Program-made: the position numbers and the translations under genes
Shown here: positions 1-10,989 of the stretch, piece by piece
Numbering within the stretch: position 1 is the stretch's first letter
How the letters are laid out: every line of letters begins with the position of its first letter
Notes under the pieces: model-generated
What the model was told of the DNA's origin: nothing
The model's input: the letters and a program-made list of their open reading frames with translations, nothing else
Database searches by the model: none
Assembly (NCBI GenBank): GCA_036897095.1
Contig: JAYMSP010000327.1
Location: 1 to 57,684, forward strand
Length of the DNA: 57,684 bases
DNA from: Plantago elongata
Taxonomy: Eukaryota > Streptophyta > Magnoliopsida > Lamiales > Plantaginaceae
Reading direction: 5' to 3'

Positions 1-1339
1 ACATACCACCCGAGGGATTGTTAGGAACCCTGATTTGGTAAAATAATTGTGACATGTGAAATTATATTTATATCATATTTATTGTGTGTGTGGTGGGGTG
101 ACTATATACAACGACGCGGAGTAGTTGGGAACAAACCTATTGATTATGATGTATACTTTTGCATTTTATTTTGGTTTAGTTTGTGAGGGATATAATTGTT
201 TTAAATAAAATATGTACATGCTATTAATTAACAGGTCGGGTAAAATGAAATCATATTTTTATATTTATTATAGTTAGTATAAACATTTAATGATATAATA
301 TTGGATGAAGAAATACATAATAACTATCTTGTTTTCTTGATTATTTTATTTTATTATTATTTATTGATAAAGTAAATTATACCGTGCCACGAATTAGTAC
401 TAGTAACTATATACACGATGTTGATGTATGTCCATGAATAATTACTCCTCTTTAATTCACCTGCTCAAGACCCTTAAATTGTTAATTAACATAACGGTAA
501 GATCGATATTTTCTTTGTTGAAATTTTATAGATTGATTTCTTAATTGTTAACAATCGCCAACTAAAATTAGAATTGAGTATTTTATTTTAATCCATTTAT
601 AAGTGCGAGAATAACTTACCTCGTAAGAGTTACAAGTTGACAACACTGCATAAATCTATGGACTCAAATTAGGTGGACAAATGCTTAATGCTCCATAATC
701 TATGGAAAATCAGTGTCATGAAATGGATAAAAAAGCAAATTGATGTACAGATTATCTAGTTAAACTAGGTTATTATTGTATAGATGAAGAGAAGCTTTGG
801 CGTAATCACCCAATCTATAATTTCGATTTTGGGATCCGATAATAGCCAGTAAGTCCAATACATTTCTTTACTTAAAAAAAAAAACTAGATGGACATCTTT
901 ACTTCCCGTAAAATTATCCCAAACTTAAGGCACTAGTTGTACAACGGGTTATTTACCAGACAGTCCAACATGGATGTTCCCTTTATGAAAATAATGTTCC
1001 TCCAGATTTTCTTACCATTTCATCCAACTGGTTACTAATTGGTCCAAGGCAGCTTACCAATATACCCTTCTACCAATTTACAGTAAATGGGCCATTAGTT
1101 TTTCATGTGTCTCACTCAGACCACAAGCACGTGACTGGTTCAGGGATTGCTATGCAATTTCTGAAAATTAACTATATATATACATATATATATCCTGGGT
1201 GTTTTTACACTGCCTCAGCAGTGGCATTTCTTCTCTTCCTCTTTGTTTTTCTTTGCTCTTTCCCAAAAAATTGATCATGGTTAATTTGTTTATACATATA
1301 TATATGTATGTGGGTGTGTATATACATATGAATATCCAT

Positions 1340-1578
1340 ATATGCATAGGCACCCTATATACATATATATATGTATGTACATATGTGTGTATATAGTGTT
1401 TATAGATTAAAATTTCGGTTTCGGACAATGTTTCGACTTGTTAAATTTACTAAACGTTTCGATTCGTTTCGTTAATGCATAACTACAAATGATTAATTTA
1501 GATATACATATATACATGGGCACCCTATATACATACATGCGTACATGTGTCTTATATATATATATACACACACACACA

Positions 1579-1626
<48 letters not shown>

Positions 1627-1731
1627 ATTCATGGATTAAATTTTGATTTCGAATTATGTTTCGACTTTTTAAATTTATGAAACATCTTGATACGTTTCGG
1701 TTTGTTTCGTTAATGCATAACTACAAATTTG
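1340..1731. repeat. Tandem duplication carrying a TA/CA microsatellite
   Basis: Two adjacent related units are visible, about 1340-1493 and 1512-1731. Each has the shared block GGCACCCTATATACATA, then TA/TG simple repeats, then a tail with ATGTTTCGACTT, a GTTTCG-rich stretch and TTAATGCATAACTACAAAT. The second unit has a much longer (TA)n run near 1576-1626. This looks like local duplication followed by microsatellite growth. Confidence 0.7.
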
Positions 1732-2184
1732 CTTTCATTAGATTTTAAATTATGAAAAGGATGAAATATTACAAGCATAGTAGTTGTAGGTGCCTAGGCG
1801 TATGGTATAGTCAGATATCAATTTCGTTCGGATTCAATCCTAAAAAGAATCCTTTGTTGGAAGGAACTATGGCCGCGTTCTGTACTGGCAGGATGAATGG
1901 CTTTTTCTTTTGAAGCCAACTGACATTGATATGTAAATTGCAGAAAAAGGACCTGTGCAATTTACATCACAACGGGATTGCAGTTGTCAATATCCAAAAC
2001 ACGTGACATTAGTCTGGTTAAGAACCAAGGGCATGTAAGGTATTAAATGTATAAAATGGACTGAATTGTAGATGAAATTAGGGTTTAGATGTAGTGGTAA
2101 AAATTTGTTCCACTTTAGATCGATTAGTAGCTCTCCCGTTGTACAACTAAGTTATGAAATGAGACAATGATTGGTAACATAAAA

Positions 2185-2480
2185 TTTTACATAATTGGAG
2201 CCTTGACTACATAATTAATGTAAATTTACAATGATTGGTAACGAAATCCGCCTAAAAATACATAATTCAAGGTCTACGAATTTTACGAGCTTGCATTTCT
2301 AAACTCTCTGTTCATCGAGAAAACAAATGTCAACTCATCCTTAGCATTTGAATTTGCAACGAATTCTGTAAAAAAATCAGCCCTTATAAAAATCTGGACT
2401 TATTAGCGCAACTTGACTGATTCGGGCTCAATTATGTATAACTTAAGTCGTTGACTGTAAATTCATTTGCAATTTTACCA
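2185..2480. repeat. Dispersed repeat, copy A (partner at 48598-48900)
   Basis: About 300 bases match, with scattered substitutions and small indels, a segment in the first coding intron of the AGAMOUS-like gene. Shared landmarks in the same order are TTACATAATTG, ATGATTGGTA, the ACGAATTTTA/GCATTT block, CATTTGAATTT and CAATTATGTATAACTTAAGT followed by TTGAC. Both copies lie in the same orientation. No coding capacity and no terminal repeats were recognised. It is probably a non-autonomous transposon family. Confidence 0.75.
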
Positions 2481-2792
2481 ATCAATGTATGAGTGAAGTA
2501 TAACATGTAATGTAGTTAAATTCTAAACAGATGAGAAATTAAAATTAAAGCGTTAAAAATTGGAACGTGTGAAGTTGAATCCGGAATGAAACAAATATTT
2601 GCTTCTGAGGATAAAGATCCAAAACCTTGTTTCAGGAAGAAGATGATAGTCTCAAAAAGCGGTAAAATAGCAAGAAACCTGATTTCAATTTCAAAAAATG
2701 GTGACCAAATGCTCCGTTTACTCCCCGTAGCCAATTCACCATCAACCCTTCATCTTCCTCACAAAACACCCAAATTCTCAAATCCCTTAAAA

Positions 2793-5041
2793 ATGTCATC
2801 TACTTCATCGTCATCTTCCTGGTCATGCCCCAAATGCACTTTCAAAAACCCTTCTTCCCAAACCTCACGCTGCGAAATCTGCTTCACCCAACAACCCCAA
2901 ACATCATCATCATCACCTACCTCCAAAGCTAAGTGGTCTTGCTCCAGGTGCACTTTCCTCAACCCTTATCGCCACTCTTCTTGCGAAATCTGTGGCACTA
3001 GGGCCTCTGCTTCTCTTATCTCTGCTCTTGAATTGGATGACAGTGACCTTCGCCGATCGTCGATTGGGAGTGTTTTCTTGCCTTTGCGTGGTTGTGCCAA
3101 TGCTGTGAAAGAAGATAATAGTGATAAGGGTAATGTTAGGGCTAGTGGTATTGGTAATAGTAATCTTAGTGGAAGTAGTAATTTTAGTGCTGGATTGAGG
3201 GTTTGTAGTAATAAGAGGAAAGTGAGGGATGAGGATACTGCTGTGGGTCGAAAAGGTGATCCTTTTGATGTTGTGTCGTTTGGTGATGTGAGCAAAGGTG
3301 GTTCTGTGAGCAATGGATTTAGTGTTGGAGTGAAAGCTTGTAGTAATAAGAGGAAAGTTAGGGATGAGGATGCTAATGTGGCTCGTATAGATGATCCTTT
3401 TGACGTCGTTATACCGTCTGGTAATATTCTATGTTTTGTGCTATTCAGATATTGAGTGATTCATTTTGTTGTTAAGTTCATATGGCTGATGTTTTGTCAG
3501 GTGAAGTATCTTTGTTGAGAAGAACAATCCTGTCTTGTTATCTTCGTTGCTGTTTTAGTTGCAAAGTTTGAGTTTCCCATGCTATGAATGTTAGTTGCTT
3601 CTATTTCACATTACACTGAGTTTGTAGAGTTAAGCCAGTTTAGACACTCTAGGGCTTAGGCCTCAATTTGGTTCAGTTCTTATGTTTTGAGAGGAGATAA
3701 AGGGGCTCGCGAAATTCATTTGGCTGGGATAAGTATTTTTACGGGGATATAGATTAGATTTTAGCATACTATGAATCTTTAGTTTGCTTTTATTTCAAAA
3801 ACTGTTCCAGATCACATTACAGAGAGTTGGTAGCTACATTGACACATTTTAGGTACTTTAGGTTTCGACCTCAACTTGATTCAGCTTTATATTTTGACGT
3901 GAAAATGCTTACCAGCAGCAGGTGATGCTCCCATGAGTTCGGCTTCCAAGACGTGGAAGATTTTGACTTACAATGTTTGGTTCCGTGAAGATCTTGAGAC
4001 GGATAAGAGGTTGAATGCAATTGGAAACCTTATCCAATTGCACTTGCCAGATGTTATATGTTTTCAGGTTACTTTTAAAATATATTTATTGTTCTGATTC
4101 CTTCTCTTGAATTCTTATCCTACATGAGATTTCATAAAGGTTTATACTTTCTTGTTTTTACAGGAGGTCTTACCTGAGTTTTATGAAATCTTCCAGCGAT
4201 CAGGTTGGTGGAAGAATTACCGTTGCTCTATTGCAGACAAGAAATCAATTCCACCAGGATACTTCTGCATGCAGGTAATATTATGATTGAAGTATACTTT
4301 TCTTTTACTCAAATTTACTGAGCTGCATCCTTCCGGAATTTTGAACAGGCCTTTGTTCTGCACTGCATTCTTAATTACCTAGCAACCTGCACTTTTATTT
4401 AGATATCATCTTCCAAATGTGGGGACTTATGAAATCATCCTTTGCAGCTATCCAAACTTCCTGTTAAATCTTATAGCACTAGACCCTTCTACAATTCTCA
4501 AATGGCTCGTGAGCTCTGTGTGGCAGAAGTTGAAGTACAGCCAGGTACTGCGTTGGTAATTGGCACGAGTCATCTGGAAAGTCCTTGCCCAGGGCCTCCA
4601 AAATGGGACCAGATGTTCAGTAAAGAGCGTGTTGATCAGGCAAAGGAGGCTGTGACATTTCTTGATAAGAGCCCTAATGCAATATTTTGTGGAGATCTGA
4701 ATTGGGATGATAAACTGGATGGTCCTTTTCCTGTGACTAAAGACTGGTTGGATGCCTGGACAGAGCTCAAGCCTGGAGAAGATGGATGGACGTATGACAC
4801 AAAATCAAACATGATGCTAAGCCTCAATAGAAAACTGCAAAAACGGCTGGATCGATTCTTGTGCAAGTTGAGGGACTTCAAAATAAGTGGAATTGAAATG
4901 ATTGGAATGGATGCAATTCCTGGTGCAACATACATCAAGGAGAAAAAAGTCAAAGGCCAGCTCGAGGAGTTCATGCTTCCTATTTTACCCAGTGATCACT
5001 ATGGGCTGCTCCTAACAATATCTGCCAAGGATTCGACTTAA
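2793..5041 (+). CDS. TDP2: Tyrosyl-DNA phosphodiesterase 2-like protein with two RanBP2 zinc fingers
   Basis: Four exons: 2793-3420, 3922-4067, 4164-4274, 4448-5041; 492 residues. TDP2 enzymes remove topoisomerase II tyrosyl adducts from 5' DNA ends, so a nuclear DNA-repair role is expected. Two RanBP2-type fingers lie near residues 10-30 (Cys12, 15, 27, 30) and 48-67 (Cys50, 53, 64, 67). A low-complexity linker holds a duplicated 31-residue block with a basic KRKVRDED motif. The endonuclease/exonuclease/phosphatase domain runs from about 220 to the end and keeps the expected active-site groups: TYNVW (Asn227), the QEV glutamate (259, formed at the exon 2/3 junction), GDLN (Asp378, Asn380) and SDH (His479). 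I chose the ATG at 2793 because the first finger begins nine residues later, as is usual in plant members. In-frame ATGs at 2709 and 2586 would add an N-terminal extension. It converges with the ERD4-like gene. Confidence 0.9.
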
Positions 5042-5543
5042 ACTGATGTCTGCACGGCAAAAAACCTTCACCTCTTCTGTCCTTTGAGTTTTTATCTTCA
5101 CTTCTTTTGTCCATGCTAGGAAAAGGATCAGAATATGCTAATGCTTACTGCGTACTTTTGTACGAGAAACTGACATTGTGCGAAGGTTTTAAAGTTTGTG
5201 TAGCGTTGTATTTTCTGGTTCTGTGATTTTGTTAAATGAAATCTTAATTCGTCCACAGATTCTTGACGTATCTTGCTATCTGCAACCAGCCATTTCCTAA
5301 AATCATGTTCACTGATTGCAGCTCCTTTGCCTAGTAACGTTAGAAGATAAAAGATTGATGTTTCTGTACCCTGTAACATTAAAAAACATAAGCTATAGCC
5401 TATAAATCAGTATATATAATTACTGTACTTGGATTGAGCGAGAGCCGAGAAGGACCAAGAACAAAATTGACATTTCTGTTTCCAATATAAACATATTCAC
5501 ATCCAAATATCACATGGAGGCTCAAACAGGAGGTCGATATACA
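5042..5543. other. Shared 3' region between two convergent genes
   Basis: About 500 bases between the stop codons of the TDP2-like (+) and ERD4-like (-) genes, holding both 3' UTRs. No gene is visible, and the short open frames here have no coding character. Overlapping 3' transcripts are possible. Confidence 0.6.
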
Positions 5544-8500
5544 TTAGACAGCTGAACGTGCTCGAGAAACACGAGATAAAGCATCTTCACTCTGCTCCTC
5601 ATCGGCTATGTCAGACCGCAGGGCAGGTGGTACGTATGACAGGAAAATTTCATCCAACACCGGCATTTCTTTCAGATCTCGGCAAGCAACATCAAGAGGT
5701 GTTGACTGGAAAGACCGGTAGTGTTTCTTGGTGCAAACAAAGATAAAGATGCCGGAGAGAATGGGAAGTGGGACCAGAAAGGGAGTGTAGATGAATTCCT
5801 TTATAGCAAAGTAGCCCAGCATTGTGATCTGGAAAAGGATCAAGGCAGCCATGAAGCGCTGGTAGATATGTGGCCAAATCTTCCCGTAGGTCTCATATCT
5901 AGGAACCAACACTTTCAGCACCTGTTGATAAGAAAGACAAAGAAGCCAAAAACCATCTTAATGCCATGTTTGCAAACAGTGTAGGGAACTAGGGATTAGT
6001 TACACAACAAGGTGAAACATTGAATTACTACTGGAATAAGAGCAGGTGTATCAATTATCGGGAAATGTACCTGATTCCGCAGAATGAGCCATCCCAGGAC
6101 GAAGTATGCTACACCAAATGGAATAATAACAGGTGCTATGACAGAATAGCAGAGGCAAATGGTAACAATCAGCATGTCACGAGGCATTCGAGTTGCATAT
6201 TCAAGATCATCAGGAACCCAAGCTTCTCTTATCTCAGCTTCAGTCTTACAATGATATTTTTTCTTCAGTTTAAATATTATTAAAGGAACTAGCCTAGATA
6301 ACTCGAATCCGTAACCAATAAAAAACCTGAAAACAAGCCAAAGCTATGTCAAAACAGTATGGCAAGGTAGAAACCATGCATGAACATGATCCTGGAAGGC
6401 CATAAGAAGCACTTCCGAGGATTACTAGCATTCACACATTGATCGTAAATTCATAACAAGCAAATTTTAGGGAACACAGAAACAACTAAATTAAGTGTTT
6501 AATAGGAAATAAGCAAAAAAATCTTACCTAATAGACACAAAAGTAATGAAGAAAGTAGCACTTCCTGGGAGACTGCTTCCTAGTAAAGGCACCACTGAGC
6601 CTGGTTCCTTGTTCACCCTCTGCAGCGTAGTAAAAAGTGACTGACCCAATGTGACACCAAGAAACACGTTTAACGCCGAGAAATAGAAATACTTCCCGGA
6701 AGTTGCCCTGTGTGCATGACTCTCAGAAGGAATACCCTCAAACTTGGATAGAATCAATAGAAATTTCGGCAATATAGCCAAAAATAATAAAAGCGCCAGC
6801 TGAGGCAAGTACGCCTCCAAAATTGACCTAATAGTAGTTTGCCTTAATAGAGGTCTTAAGAACTTCCATCTCTCCAAATTCTCCATCGTAGTTAATGCAG
6901 AAACGAATCCAGCAGGTATAAAGTAAAAGAAAATCGCCAAGAAAACTATAGAGTAGATAATATATTGCCGAATTTGCCTCTCAAAATATCTTTTGCCAAG
7001 ATTTGACCATATTAACTGGCCAGCTTCGGGAGCATCCATGACTGTCCATTTATCAACCCTCATAGAATGTAGAGTCTGTGAAGCGGAAGCTGCAGTAACT
7101 CTGTTATTTAAAAATATTATGGCTGCACATTGTTGTTTGTCTTTCAGAGTAACTTTCCTTTCAGCTTCTAATTCTGGAACCAACTCTTTTATTATTTCGT
7201 TACAGTATTCTATCGTGTCAACTTTTGCACCAATGAGGCCTAAAACGCCAGTTCTGGTAGTTGGCCTTTTTCCTTCAGGACTATCATCTGTCTTGGATGT
7301 TGCATATACAGCTTCAGCTCGTGCGAGTTTCTTTTTGTATCTTTCCAACTTTTTATATATCTTGTTTACCTGTTATCACCAATAAACTTGTACAGATTAG
7401 TTTGGAGAAAGTAGAATCAAATGACATGAAAGAGTATAAGTTAAGCCACCTCCTTATTGTCTGTGATCACCATCGACCTATAAAACGTATCCGGATAGAT
7501 TTCCTTGAAATAAGCGTCCACCTTTCCCTTAACAGTTTCACCCTCGGAGACCTTAGGTATGTCTCGGACAAGCACAGCAAACTGCTCAGGCCTAAGTTCA
7601 GCTGATATAATTGCATCAGCTCTAAGTTTTGCAACATGATTATATGCTTTCCATAAATGGCAATATGCCACGAATGAAACCCAGTAAACTGCTACAAAGA
7701 ACGCCCACAACCGTGGACTTCTTCGCTGTAGTGCCGAGTAAAATGAAAACAAAATCAGAACTCCAATGCAATTACCATTCCAACATTTATTGCTCCTCAC
7801 AGAAAAAGTACTTGCACATGCTTCTCAAAATCATGTTCATGACATACAATTAAATCAACAAACTACAGCATGTATTTGTTACAAAAACATCATCATTCTA
7901 TAGCTGTGCACTATAGCAGTCACTTAATAGCCAAAAACAGGACAATTTGCCTTTTCCAACTCCAAGCTGTTTTCCACTACTTCGAAAGCAAACCAAACAC
8001 AATGAAAACACCTAACCAAAGGCCTCCAACTTTTACTTGAAAGCAAATACGTGCTTTCAGAAAGCATTCAATCACAACAATAAACTAAAGGGATGAAATG
8101 GTATTACTGACTTGAATGTGCGCCATGGATAGCCGGTCAAAGTCATCGTAAGTTACTACAGTAGTGGTGGTGTTGCGATTCGAGGCGTTATTTGCATTGA
8201 TCAAGATAGGAACAGGATGATCAGTGGCTGCAACAGGCAGAAGAACAGGCAGAAGCAAAAGGCCTGACAACACCAATATCCTCAGCACTGCAGCAAAACA
8301 AACAGCAAGAGTGTAAACTAATGCATTGTGTAGAAAACAAGTCTTATCCAAGTTCAAAACAAACCTGAATCTTATGTTAACTTATAATGCTAATATAAGT
8401 GTTCTAATCTAGTAATTTACCATTAGTGAGAAAGACAAAATAGACAGCAGTATCAACACCGGAAACCTTGAGTACATCAGCTTCCGTGGAGCTAACGGCT

Positions 8501-8691
8501 TCGCGAATCCACGCAAAGGGATTCCGGGTCACCTGCATCCCCTCGTAGGGGTCCATCCCTTTGAGGATTCGGTTGGGATAGTAAATCACATTGTTACTAT
8601 GCTTCCGAGACAGCCAGGAGAAAAGAAACATCAAGATGAAGAATATGACTAGCGACGTCCCTAACGACGTAAAAAACGAACTGAAATCCAT
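5544..8691 (-). CDS. ERD4: ERD4-like OSCA/CSC1 hyperosmolality-gated cation channel
   Basis: Six exons on the minus strand: 8691-8421, 8287-8112, 7725-7450, 7369-6528, 6326-6071, 5921-5544; 732 residues, close to the 724 of Arabidopsis ERD4 (OSCA3.1). Phases close at every junction. The N-terminus has a hydrophobic segment, then the family signatures IYYPNRILKG and RNPFAW and a GVDTAV-type second segment. A hydrophilic loop with QFAVLVRDIP and YKKKLARAEA follows (the cytosolic RNA-recognition-like region, DUF4463/PHM7_cyt), then WTVMDAPE and the DUF221 channel core with RRATSGKYFYF-type and CYSVIAP motifs. OSCA proteins are mechanically or osmotically gated cation channels in plasma and organelle membranes. 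ERD4 was first found as an early dehydration-induced gene, and such control is plausible here but not shown. No stop or frameshift is seen, so the gene looks intact. Confidence 0.93.
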
Positions 8692-9889
8692 TTCTTCAAG
8701 CTCTCTAGTCTAGCTCTTGTTTCTCACACTTCACTGTAATGTAGAAGAAGATAGACACATGAATGAAAGGAGTAATGGAGCCGTTATGAGCTGGCGCATA
8801 TCTTTAGCTAAATATTTAAATATATGCACTAAGTAAAGCAAAATCTTCCCAAGTTGGTGAAGTTGTCTTTATCTTTTAGGTTGTATATTGTCTAGGACAG
8901 ACTTATAGTCATGAAAGACAGCTGAACTAAAAGCTCAGTAAAATGTGCAACCAGAAGGTCCAGACCAGAACTATTGGAAGGTACTTTATATAGTATAAAA
9001 TTTTGTTCACTTGCAAGATAACAAAATTTCCACATCAAAACCAAAGCATTGGTTGGGTGGTTATTGGTTAATACACACAAGTAGTACAACTAAACGATGT
9101 GTATGTTAAACTTGAAAAGGTTGGATTTTGCACCAACCCACAGGATCATTAATCAGAGCTGGGTCCAAAAGCGACCAAATAGATTTCCCAGGTCAACAAC
9201 AAAACACTGCATTTTTCTTTCATTTTCTTTTGTCTTTGTTGGTTGGTGTGTGTCTCAAACAACTTTACTATTCTTCAATTTTGGAAATCACATGGGAAAG
9301 TGGAAACAAACAAATCAAATACCTCAACCGGGATAGACATAAGATAGAATGTGGTGATTCTATAATGTTCTAGTGTGAATGTGTGATGCGAAAACCGATA
9401 GTGTGCTACTGAAATAACATGAAATCCACCAAGAAAAAGATTGGATTTTTATCATGTACAGTACTTCCTCCTTCCTCCGTCCCACCCGATGTTTACCATT
9501 TTGATTTTTTTTGGTCCGAGGTCGAAACATGGGATGGGGCAGAGAAAGTGTTAAAACACAGGGGCTTGTTTAGCAATTTACCTGGTCATTATCAATAGAA
9601 GCTTCACATAGATTCGAATCGATGAAAATGATTGATGTTGTGAAACCTTAATTGACGTATGCACTTATAACCTGAATATTGACAGCACAGCTGGCTACTG
9701 AAATTGAAGCAAACAAGAAACATGTACAGCTCTGAAAAACCAATATATAAGGAGGACAGTTAAAAGATCAGTTGGAATGTGAAAGAAAGAGGAAAAGGGT
9801 AGAGAAGAGCTTATGGTAGCAGTGCAGATGCAGAGCTCAGGCGATGTGGCAATGGATTTTAAATTGTAGGAGATAAATAGTCTATGTTC
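8692..9889. other. Upstream region of the ERD4-like gene
   Basis: AT-rich non-coding sequence holding the 5' leader and promoter of the minus-strand ERD4-like gene. CCTCCGTCCCA near 9474 resembles one end of a Stowaway MITE (CTCCCTCCGTCCC), but no matching second end was found. Open frames here are short and lack coding character. Confidence 0.5.
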
Positions 9890-10021
9890 TCAGTATCTCC
9901 TTTTGGCTGCCAGCTGTGCAGCCATCTGTCGGGAGCGCATCCTCACCGAATGGGCCTCATCGACCCAGAATTGAATGAAGTTTCGTTCGTTATTTCAGTC
10001 ACAACTTTCTTCGTCGCTCAT
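9890..10021 (-). pseudogene. Probable start of a retrotransposon gag ORF with one in-frame stop
   Basis: Reading leftwards from the primer-binding-site-like sequence at 10159-10148, the first open frame starts MSDEESCD, meets one TGA, and continues in the same frame (VDEAHSVRMRSRQ) to a stop at 9892-9890, 44 codons in all. Its place about 130 bases after an LTR/PBS junction fits the start of a gag gene. The peptide is too short to assign to a family. It could also be a chance open frame. Confidence 0.35.
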
Positions 10022-10147
10022 CTGTCGAAGTCAGTAACATATAAATAATAATAGTGCATAATTATGTGTCACTCCCATCCCCTACTTTAGAAATTACTTT
10101 AGGATTTAGTACTTGAAATACGTCACAATTCTATTAGTCTGAACCGG

Positions 10148-10985
10148 GCTTTGATACCACTCTGTAACAGCCCGGGATCTGGTTCAGACGTCAAGGGTTG
10201 TGCCGAATATTTCAAATACACACTTATTAAAATATTACAATATTATCCGTTACAAGCCAGATGTACTGGATAAGCATAAAAACATAAAACACACATTCAA
10301 CTTAAAACTGCAGCAGCAGAATTCGGCCAAAGTCCGGCTAACTGGTCTACCCAAGCATGTCCTCGTGCTCACAATCTGGGAAAGCAAGTTGTTGAAACAA
10401 AGAGAGTGTCAGTCACGAGGACTCAGTGAGAATAATCAAGCATGCATGCAATGCGTATGACTGTAACAATGCAGCAAACCAACACAACACGCTGATCAGG
10501 CACTTTAGCAATTCAGGAAACCAGTATCACACACTTCAGGGTCGTAACCCAAGCTGTTTACACAGCAACACTTCAGGATCAGAGATCCAAGCTGTTTACA
10601 CAGCAACACTTCAGGATCATAGATCCACTCTGTTTGCACAACAACACTTCAGGATCAGAGATCCACGCTGTTTGTACATCAACACTTCAGGATCATAGAT
10701 ACACGCTGTTTACACAGCAACACTTCAGGATCATAGATCCACGCTGTTTACATAGCAACACTTCAGGATACGGTTCCTAGTTTTTAAGAAAACAGTGTGT
10801 GGTTGCCCTTTTTTCAGGAAAACAGTTTTCGTGCAATGTATGAGGATCAGGAATGCAAGAACAATAAAGATTCAGAGTACGCTGTCACTTAAGTACATTA
10901 TCACTCAGGAACCGTAAAACATTTTCAGAGTCCACTATCACTCAAGTACACTATCACTTTGGAGGCGGACCACATACATCATACC
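10148..10985 (-). mobile_element. LTR-like sequence with adjacent tRNA-Met-type primer-binding site
   Basis: Read on the minus strand, a sequence ending GGGCTGTTACA (edge at 10163) is followed after three bases by TGGTATCAAAGC (10159-10148). That matches the initiator-tRNA-Met primer-binding site TGGTATCAGAGC except for one base. This is the layout of a 5' LTR facing left. The right edge of the LTR is not clear; the estimate stops where the coding remnant at 10990 begins. The LTR contains a 38-bp minisatellite. No second LTR was found, so the element is truncated. Confidence 0.5.
10532..10770. repeat. 38-bp minisatellite, six copies plus a partial one
   Basis: Units begin CACTTCAGGAT at 10532, 10569, 10607, 10645, 10683, 10721 and 10759 (partial). 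The period is 38 bases, 37 for the first. Each unit has the form CACTTCAGGATCAKAGATCC followed by AAGCTGTTTACACAGCAA with a few substitutions. The array lies inside the LTR-like sequence and breaks off after the start of the seventh unit. Confidence 0.9.
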
Positions 10986-10989
10986 ACCA

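Larger units (their letters stand above)
1..2792. other. Intergenic region upstream of the TDP2-like gene
   Basis: AT-rich sequence with no convincing coding frame. Open frames here are short and low in complexity. It holds a TA/TG microsatellite block and one copy of a dispersed repeat, listed separately. The last 200 bases before position 2793 stay open in the TDP2 frame and include an in-frame ATG at 2709, so the 5' leader may partly be coding. Confidence 0.6.

Noticed and set aside
1168-1680. Tyr/Ile-rich open frames on both strands near 1.2-1.7 kb
   Set aside because: They arise from TA/CA/TG microsatellite sequence, with no start context and no family resemblance.
9474-9520. Stowaway-like end CCTCCGTCCCA upstream of the ERD4-like gene
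   Set aside because: No matching inverted second end within several hundred bases, so no element is called.
10532-10770. CRISPR-like array appearance of the 38-bp repeats
   Set aside because: Units are directly adjacent without unique spacers, the setting is a plant LTR, and no cas genes exist.
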